Source: Pyrus communis (taxonomy: Eukaryota; Streptophyta; Magnoliopsida; Rosales; Rosaceae). Taken from it: DNA of 64,000 nt. Made by a program: the position numbers and the translations under genes. The stretch is taken from contig NC_084807.1 of the NCBI RefSeq assembly GCF_963583255.1, positions 28,222,381 to 28,286,380 of the forward strand, written 5' to 3'. This document shows positions 56,377 through 64,000 of the stretch, in pieces. How positions within the stretch are numbered: the stretch's first letter is position 1; each line of letters opens with the position of its first letter. The notes beneath the pieces were generated by a model. It worked only from the letters and a program-made list of their open reading frames with translations, was not told the origin of the DNA and did no database searches.

Positions 56377-57925
56377 ATGGTGAAGCTGGCGTCGGCAAGG
56401 GAATTCCGAATGTACGGCCCTCGGCTGAGCCGGAACCGGGCCGAGTACATGAACGCGGGGCTCTACGTGTTTGCCACTGCGGTGCTGCTCGGCGGGTTCG
56501 TGGCTCAGCTGTCGAACGAACCCAAGTCAGGCCTAGTCCTGATGCTAATAGCCTTGGCGTTAATTTTGGTGGTGAATTTGCATGATCTGGTGGCACATCT
56601 TGCCATGTTCGATTACCGGATGCCATTGATGGAGTTCGATTTGCAGCTCGCCCTCGTCGAGTTTGCTGTCCCGGTGGTTCAGGCTTTGGGAACGGTTCTT
56701 TCGTTCCTGGGAATTCTTTTCCTCCTAATTCAGGTATTTGATCACACATTTGAATTGAATAAATGATACTTACGTAAATCATTGTTAGAGAACCCTATTT
56801 TCTAGAGGATCCATATGTGTTTCACTAATCGAGATAGTATACAAGATTGTTAATTGATTATTAATTGATGGAATGAAAATTTTACTTCCTTACACAAACC
56901 CAACTAATCAATATTGACCATGCCCTTTTCCTCTGTACAAATTCGTGCTTAATACGAACACCTACAAATGAGCCTAGGATAGTGAAAAATTACCATTCGA
57001 ATGGTGCAATAGACCCTTGGAGTGGACTACACCATTCAATGGGCCAAAATCTACCACTCAATGGGGGCATGATGATCTAATGAGTGCCGTATTTTCAAGT
57101 GTTTGTATTGAGTACCTATTCATCTAGAATGGACAGACCTTTGATTATGTTGGATATATCTTGTGCACATTGCAATGTATTCATTTGTTTGTGACTTTGT
57201 GAGTGCTACGTATTCATTTGTTTGCGACTTTGTGAGTGCTACGTATTGTCCCAAATTTAGGCGGAGAAAGGATATGGATACTCTAAGCTTGAGAGGCATG
57301 CGAAGAACATGCTCATTGCTGGTCCTGTTTTGTGGCTGCTCGGATCGATCCACAATTCATGCCAAATCTACGAGAGGGCAGACGGGCATGTCCAAATACT
57401 GCAACAAAGTGTCCACATCCCTTTTCTGATTGGGAGTGTCTTGTTCACAGTTGGTGCAATTCTCAACAGCCGTGAGCAACATGGATTGTTCCTTCATGGC
57501 CTACAGCTACTGGTCATTAGTCCTTACTCCTTAACTTTACTAAGTTCGTATAATTGTGATTATCATAAATTGTTTACATAATTAATTTTATTGGCTAATA
57601 TGTGCAGGGTAGGAATTGGGTGTGGCTGGGGATGGGAGGAAGCCTTTTCTTCCTGATTGGAGGACTAGCAAATGTGGTGAAGGTGTTCAAGATGCAACAA
57701 ATGGGTGATGGACTGAGGCTCGAGAAACTTCGGGGAGGCGCGCAGGAGAGGCTTGTTCACGAAAGGGAAGGCCAGGTTCCGCTTATACTCGAAGATCAAC
57801 GGAGGAGATCATCAGTTCGTCACGATGATAAACATCATTTACATCATGTAGAACCAAATCCAAACGTAGCTGCAGAACCAGCTCCTACTCCTTACAAAGA
57901 CGTTCTTGTTGGCCCGACAAGTTGA
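56377..57925 (+). CDS. Plant multi-pass membrane protein of unknown function
   Basis: Exons 56377-56733, 57261-57512 and 57608-57925 give 308 residues. The ATG at 56377 (MVKLASAREFRMYGPRLSRN) is preferred over an in-frame ATG at 56152 because the sequence before it reads like a leader. Six hydrophobic spans are visible, near 27-46, 53-73, 95-119, 136-152, 169-186 and 205-228. Loops carry conserved-looking polar motifs (NLHDLVAHLAMFDYRMPLMEFD, SIHNSCQIYERADG, LNSREQHG). The C-terminal 75 residues are hydrophilic and charged, probably cytosolic. I recognise it as a member of a plant-only family of small membrane proteins without an assigned function, but cannot name the family. A 33-bp tandem duplication lies in intron 1 (57176-57245). 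Confidence 0.85.
57176..57245. repeat. 33-bp tandem duplication in intron 1
   Basis: GTATTCATTTGTTTGYGACTTTGTGAGTGCTAC occurs twice in a row with one difference, just before the acceptor at 57260. It is a recent local duplication that does not touch the splice site. Confidence 0.8.
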
Positions 57926-58850
57926 ATAAATTAACTTGATTGGTCCTGTGGTAAATTAAATCAAAGCTATATAATATGGTCTGCTGCAACAGCTGAATCA
58001 AGACACTATTAGAAAGTCACTAACAACTTATTAAGGGGCCGCTATTTGTACACTCTGAGTGAGTGATATTGTATTATATTTTGCGTTTAAGGAAGAACAA
58101 AAGGGATTTTGAGAAGCATAAGTTGCCTGCATACAAAGAAACGGTGTCCGGAAGCCACGGCTGCGAGTAAAACTCAAATGTCATAATATACGTTGTTTTG
58201 TATTATGTGATTTTTAGCCGTTAGATTTTAAGTCAAAGATGCAATGATCAAGATCTAATAATTAAAATTCTCAGAGTATAAGATATTCTAAAAGCACTAT
58301 AGAATTTTCAATATGAATGACTCAAATTTATTCATGTTTAATTACTTGACATAAAAAGAAACAGGATACGAAGGATTAGGTATGAGTGAACAACCTTGCA
58401 TCACAATCAAAACGGTTCGATTTAGGTCATAAACTAATAATATGATTCATAATTTTCTAAAATACTCTACAACGTCTTTTTAATTTCATTTATTCACACG
58501 CACATAATATGTCTGCATTACATTATAGCAAGCAATTAAGAAAATATCATATATTTGCACGTGTCCTAGGACTCCACTTGTTTAATAGTACTTGGAGTTA
58601 AAGCCCTTTCATATCATCAAAAGTGTTTCGTACTTGAAAATACTTTCGAAAGTAGCATTAGTGTCTTTAAGGAATACTATTTGAAAGAAGCACTTGTGTT
58701 TTTTAAGGAATAAATCTGATTTTATTTAAAATTTCGACGGGGTTTAAATAGTATAGATACTTTCTAGAAATGAAAAAACATTACCAAATGGGTTTGAAAA
58801 TATTATTTTCGTTTATTGAAATGGGCTCGAAGCCCATTTTCATTTTTTCG
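57926..58850. other. Spacer between the membrane-protein gene and PTB; no gene seen
   Basis: Its first part is the probable 3' UTR. A MITE-like remnant with CCGTTAGAT and GCACTATAGAATTTT is at about 58215-58310, and degenerate AAGCACTTGTG motifs are near 58690. Confidence 0.4.
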
Positions 58851-59007
58851 ACGCTCAATTTTCGAGGTTATATATCGACATTTCAATTTCTGTATATATC
58901 TTTCTTCCCCTGAAAACATAAACTTTGCTGTACTAATTTTAGCAGGTGGAAGAACCCTAATTTTGCTGACAATCCATCGAGGTTCTAGTTCCTGTTGCAT
59001 TCTTCAG

Positions 59008-59849
59008 GTACCCAATTTCCCTCCTTTAATCCTTTCGATTGTTCGCAATTTCCATCTGTTAGTTTTGCTTCATTCGTCTCAAATTTTGCTGTTGCGTTTT
59101 TTTCTTTTTCCCTCGCTACTCGCATGTATTTGCTATTGCTAGCTTAATTAGGATATTGGAATTATTATTTGCATTTTTTTTCATGTTTAATGGTTTGGAT
59201 ATATTGTGAATTGTTATAAACTAGGTAGAATTTTGAGGACATTGATGTTTTTCTCGTCCTGAAAATTTCGTTAATTTGATTTGCATATGCATTTACAAAC
59301 GTTCACAATCAAATATACGCATTATTACATGCATAGTTACTGCCCATATGCATATATGTACATGTACGGATAGCTACCTAGCCTTTTAAAACATTCCAAA
59401 TAATTGCCTGATGTTTTAAAAATTGGACATCTGTTAGGTCACCAGCGATAAGTGATGACGTGGACAAATATTGAAATGGGTTTTCACTCCCATGTCATTT
59501 ATGGAGCTCTGAATATCCAAATCGGCCCCTTTACCCGATCAAATTAAGGGTTTAACTTGACTAAAGGAGTCGATTTGGGGAATCTAGAGCTCCATGACGT
59601 GAGAGTGAAATCATGTTTCGGTGTTTGTCCATGTCATCACTTAAGCTTGTGATGTAATCACTTAACGTTGGTGAGCTAATAGATGTCCAATTTGCAAAAT
59701 GTTAGGTGGCATGAAGTGTAGTTTTTCGTTGTGTGTAGTTAAGATGAAGAGTAATGAGTTCATTTTCTTGTGACGGAGAATCTAATTGTGAAATGCGCCT
59801 GCGTGTGGTGGTCAGAAGGACTGATTATTTATCTGGTGTTGTTTTGTAG
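59008..59849 (+). other. Probable 5' UTR intron of the PTB gene with a foldback MITE
   Basis: A donor CAG|GTACCC at 59008 and an acceptor GTTTTGTAG ending at 59849, 20 bases before the start codon, suggest a leader intron. Inside, 59401-59717 is a foldback element: TTGGACATCTGTTAGGTCACCAGCG at the left and CGTTGGTGAGCTAATAGATGTCCAA at the right are inverted. A decayed relative is at about 4325-4480. Confidence 0.55.
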
Positions 59850-59869
59850 GTGACGGGTTGGTATACAGA

Positions 59870-62800
59870 ATGGCTTCTGTGTCCAGTCAGCCACAGTTCC
59901 GGTACACTCAGCCACCATCTAAGGTGCTTCATTTGAGGAACTTGCCTTGGGAGTGTACAGAGGAGGAACTGATAGAACTGGGAAAGCCATTTGGTAAAGT
60001 TGTCAACACAAAGTGCAATGTTGGAGCAAACCGTAATCAGGCATTTATTGAATTTGTGAGTGTAATTTCAGTTTTTGGTTGTAGATCATTGTGCTTTTAA
60101 TATAAGTTTGACTGATTAACATTTTCCTTTAATATTTCATGAACTTTTTAGGCAGATTTAAATCAAGCCATTGCGATGATATCATATTATGCATCATCTT
60201 CAGAACCCGCTCAAGTAAGGGGGAAAACTGTTTACCTACAGTACTCCAATAGGCAAGAAATAGTGAACAACAAAACAGCCGCAGATGTTGCAGGAAATGT
60301 ACTGTTGGTAACAATTGAAGGTGCGGATGCACGCCTTGTCAGCATAGATATTTTACACCTGGTAAGCAATTTTGCCTGCTTCCATGTTATAGTTAAACAG
60401 GTAAACATTTCAGTACAAATATGTTGGCATTAAGGTTTTGTGTTTGGGTTGTAAATCCTCTTGTTCTGGGGTGCTTTTGTTTGACATGAATGTGAATGGA
60501 TCAGCAGGCCCATTTCAAGAGAAAATCTTCAATGGCAGCTTAGTGCATCGGGAGAAAGAGCACATGAGTGTTTGTCTCCTTTCTCCTTCTCTTAACACTG
60601 CCTCTTTCTTCCCTACTCTTCCTCCTCATGATCCTAATCCTACCACTCTAATAGCGTGGAATGCTTTCATTTCTTCTCTTGTGCACTGTGCATATCCCCT
60701 TTTTTTTTTATTTATACATGCTCCTTTTGTAGAATTTGTTTCTTTTGCTTTGTTTCGTCAGCATGATTGTCTCACACTTTTATGTTATAGTATGTCTCAA
60801 ATGTTTAATTGCACCCCAAGTGTAAATTTAGGAGCATGTTATACAAAAACTGGCTATATGCTTTAACGACGTCAATTAAAAGGTTAATGACATCGCTCTT
60901 CTTCTCCTTAACCAAACTGGAATTTCGTGGCCCCATAGTTCTGTAGACCATTCCTAAGTTACAAAGTTCTGTTATATTTTGTAGATAGGATAATGATTTT
61001 CAAATATGTTAGTTGAAAGATTAAGAATACTCCCTAAAAATAAAATCAATGTCGCTTTTGTTTTTTAGTAGGCTATCAAAGAAGTTTTGCCTATAAAGAA
61101 AAGAATAATAATTGTAAGCTTTTTAAAGTTGGGAAAAAAAAAAAATTTGCTTACCACATTATGAATAAGTTTCTAATCATCTTATTTTTTCACCCCCAAT
61201 AGGAAGTGGTCGTCGAATATTTTAGGAATATTTTTCATCAATTTATTTTGATTTCTATAATTTTATTGAGCGGGAATACATCACATTAAACTCGATACAA
61301 TTGTGGGGCACCACTAGCAAGAAAGTCTCCCCTGGTGTTAGTTGAATTCATATTAAAAGATTTAGTTAATATATTATCCTTTAGTTTCCTGTATCTTTTC
61401 TGTTATTTTGTTGCTTTCATTTTTTATAGTTCATATGTTAAGCTGTTTTTGAAGATAGTATAATCTGTTTCTTAGATGTTTTACAGTACCTTGAAAATGA
61501 AATGTGTGTTATTTATTAATTGACAATAATTTTTCAAGGGCTTATCCCTGAAAGTTTGTTTTAAAGTGTATTTCCCTATATATATTTTTCTGAATATTAT
61601 TCTAGTGATGCAGGTATTTTCAGCTTTTGGGTTTGTGCACAAGATAACTACATTTGAGAAGACTGCGGGATTCCAGGTCTATACGAGTTAATTTTCTTTT
61701 AAATTTCTAACCGGCTTCCCATTTCCCTCTCTATCTATCTCATTTTGTATTCTTCTTTTCAGGCACTGGTGCAATTTTCAGATGCAGAAACTGCCACTTC
61801 TGCCAAAACTGCACTGGATTCAAGAATCATCCCTAGGTGACAGTTGTGATAGTTGTTTTACGTGGTATCAAGTATGAGATTCTAAAATGGTTCACACGTA
61901 TATGATCTAGTTACCTGTTGGCTATTAGACACCCTGTAGGGCACAACTGTTATGTCGGAAAACAGATTTTTGAACTTTTGGGCGTGTTCTAGTGCTATAA
62001 TCTCTATTAGGTGGTTGTCATAAATGTTGCTTTTAGATGATATTCGGTGATAATGGCTCATTTCTGCCTGTATTCTTTCTAATTTGTGTTGTCTGTGTTT
62101 CATTTGGTACAGGTATCTGCTCCCTGAGTATGTGGGACCATGTACTCTCAGGATAACATATTCTGGGCACACTGATTTGAGTGTGAAATTTCAAAGTCAC
62201 CGAAGCAGGTATTCACGTTTGTTTTTTGTTTTTCCTGTTACTTGGAAATAATACCTAATTTTATGTTGCACCCTCCTACATTGTTTCCTTTTCTTGTAAT
62301 TATTTATAAAATAATAAATGTTTTCTATTATTTGGACCGTCTTTATCTCTATGTTGGTGGCCACTTTTCTCACTTTAACCGTTTTTCTGATTCAGGGACT
62401 ACACTAATCCTACCCTTCCGGTTGCTCCATCAGCCATAGATGGAAGTGGTCAGGTAATGCATTGATAGGGGGAAATTTTCTTATTAGATTATATCATGAG
62501 GCAGGCATACATTTCTGTACGAAGGCCCTTATTCATAGAGTATCCATTTCGCAACCTTGGCATGCATGTCACATAAAAAAGTTTTATATATTTACGAGGC
62601 GTTTTTGGTACATATTTATAAATTGAGGAAAGGAAGAATTAAATTCGACTGCTGGTGCTTCTTTCTAGGAAATACTTGAGACTAGTTCAAAATTGTGGTG
62701 TAAACTTGTTTCTTGGGGCATGTTATATCGTACTGCTATTAATAGATTTCACTGTTTAATCAATACAGCCAATTGTGGGATTAGATGGGAAAAAGCTAGA

Positions 62801-63926
62801 ATCGGAGAGTAATGTGCTTCTTGCATCCATCGAAAACATGCAGTATGCTGTCACCTTGGACGTTTTACACATGGTATATCAGATTAATTTATAAATATGA
62901 TTTTATTTTTTAACCATGTGGATTCAGTCAGAAACTGATATTTTCCTTTTCCTGCCACTAGGTCTTTTCTGCTTTCGGGCCTATTCAAAAGATCGCCATG
63001 TTTGATAAGAACGGAGGGGTTCAGGCTTTGATTCAGTATCCAGGTACCTTTCTACTTACTCTCTTTCATGGTTTTCAAAACTGGAAAGTAAGGGTTTGGT
63101 CTGACCTGATTAATTGGGAACCAGCCAGCTGACATGTCTATGGTTGAACCTAAGCCTTACGGAGTTTGATTCTTGAACCTAGGGCTTACTGACTTTGATT
63201 GAACCACCTTAGCCTTGCTGGTTGAATGTTATTTTGTTATTACCGGTGTACACGGGTGCTGCTTTTTACAATTCCTGTTGAAGTAACTGCTGATTTTACA
63301 CGGTGCTAATTGTGTTATGGCTTTCAGATGTTCAGACAGCTGTTGTTGCCAAGGAAGCCTTAGAAGGGCATTGCATTTACGATGGAGGGTTTTGCAAGCT
63401 CCACATCTCATATTCACGCCACACCGATCTTAGCATAAAGGTAACCTAAATATACGTACTCCCTGAAGTTCTCGCCTGGACTAGTCATTTGCCCTTCTCT
63501 TTGGTGTTCATTTTTGTTTTTCAACTTCCCCATGAGATCGGCAGACAAGTTGCGCCTAATGTTCTGCGCCTACCATACTGATTACAGGTGAACAATGACC
63601 GGAGCAGAGACTATACGATCCCTACCATTCCAATTGTGACGGCACAACCGTCAATTCTAGGACAACAGCCAGTTCATCAGATGAGTCCCGCGGTGCCTCC
63701 ATACAACGGGGCTCAATATGCTCCAACTGATCAGGCTGTGATGCCTCAGCCTTCTGCAGGGTGGAGACCAACCGTTCCGGCAGTTCCTCAGTCCATGCCC
63801 ATTCAGATGCATAATCAACCGTACATGCCACCGGGAACTATGCCTGTATCCTCTCCTCAAATGGGCCCTGTGATGATGCAGAGCGGTCCGCCACCTCCGC
63901 CCTACCACCGTGGTCATGTGCAATGA
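59870..63926 (+). CDS. PTB: Polypyrimidine tract-binding protein (PTB1/PTB2 type)
   Basis: Exons 59870-60055, 60152-60361, 61614-61676, 61763-61836, 62113-62208, 62396-62453, 62769-62873, 62962-63043, 63328-63440 and 63588-63926 give 441 residues. Three RNA-recognition motifs are visible: residues 17-93 (SKVLHLRNLPWECTEEEL), about 109-185 (NVLLVTIEG...VFSAFGFVHKITTFEK) and about 244-318 (NVLLASIENMQYAVTLDVLH...IQKIAMFDK). A Pro/Gln/Met-rich tail (330-441) follows. The N-terminus MASVSSQPQFRYTQPPSKV matches the plant PTB1/PTB2 branch, not PTB3. These nuclear proteins bind CU-rich RNA and regulate alternative splicing, including that of their own transcripts. The second coding intron (60362-61613) is much longer than the others and CU-rich. 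Confidence 0.95.
60562..60690 (+). promoter_or_regulatory. CU-rich tract in PTB intron, possible autoregulatory site
   Basis: The stretch holds repeated TCTCC, TTCTC, CTCTTTCTTCC, CTCTTCCTCC and TTTCTTCTCTTG motifs, a dense set of PTB-type UCUU/CUCU sites. Further pyrimidine runs and candidate acceptors (for example TTGTAG near 60731 and TTTCGTCAG near 60762) follow. In Arabidopsis PTB1/PTB2 autoregulate by splicing coupled to nonsense-mediated decay. Use of this tract is inference. Confidence 0.4.
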
Positions 63927-64000
63927 CGTGACTCTTAAGGAAATTCGCTGTTAAGTCTAGTAGAAATTACATTTCCCAGTTGAAGTTGTTCTCAATTGGA

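Overview
This window is plant nuclear DNA. Genes have several short introns with GT..AG borders, intergenic DNA is AT-rich and full of microsatellites, MITEs, SINE-like insertions and TRIM retrotransposons, and every recognisable protein has its closest relatives in dicots. The repeat types (a Cassandra TRIM carrying 5S rRNA sequence, a TTAACGAAAA-type MITE, short poly(A) SINE-like insertions) and the protein sequences recall woody Rosaceae such as apple or pear. That assignment is inference, because no search was possible.

Gene layout, left to right: the 5' part of a PHT1 phosphate transporter (1-675, -); a LINE/RNase H relic split by a Harbinger-type element (4695-6458, -); an MTM1-like mitochondrial carrier (7025-10243, +); an arabinogalactan peptide (11355-12112, -); a small DUF7722-like reading frame (13049-13204, -); a coiled-coil/acidic protein of unknown function (14366-16901, -); dihydrofolate synthetase (18328-22054, +); a 10.5-kb gene-poor stretch; the stomatal bHLH factor SPEECHLESS (32538-34855, +); a group III WRKY factor (36308-37886, -); a repeat-rich stretch of about 10 kb with a Cassandra TRIM, several MITEs and a plastid 23S rDNA insertion; plastid sigma factor SIG5 (48290-50589, +); an R3-MYB of the CPC/TRY type (51082-53734, -); a multi-pass membrane protein (56377-57925, +); and a polypyrimidine-tract-binding protein (59870-63926, +).

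Exon chains were built by hand. In each the reading frame closes exactly over all exons. Splice borders are GT..AG except one GC..AG intron in SIG5. The genes are unrelated neighbours with no cluster logic. Two of them, SPCH and the CPC/TRY-type MYB, act in epidermal patterning in model plants.

The most informative non-genic items are: a complete Cassandra TRIM with two 285-bp LTRs and a 5-bp target duplication; a P1BS (PHR1-binding) motif upstream of the phosphate transporter; a long CU-rich tract in an oversized PTB intron that could serve autoregulation; two SINE-like insertions with perfect 13- and 14-bp target duplications; several minimal poly(A) retro-insertions; a Harbinger-type insertion inside a LINE relic; and MITE families with more than one copy in the window. 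I see no operon-like, CRISPR, viral or toxin system. The best candidates for undescribed biology are the CU-rich PTB intron and the minimal poly(A) insertions.
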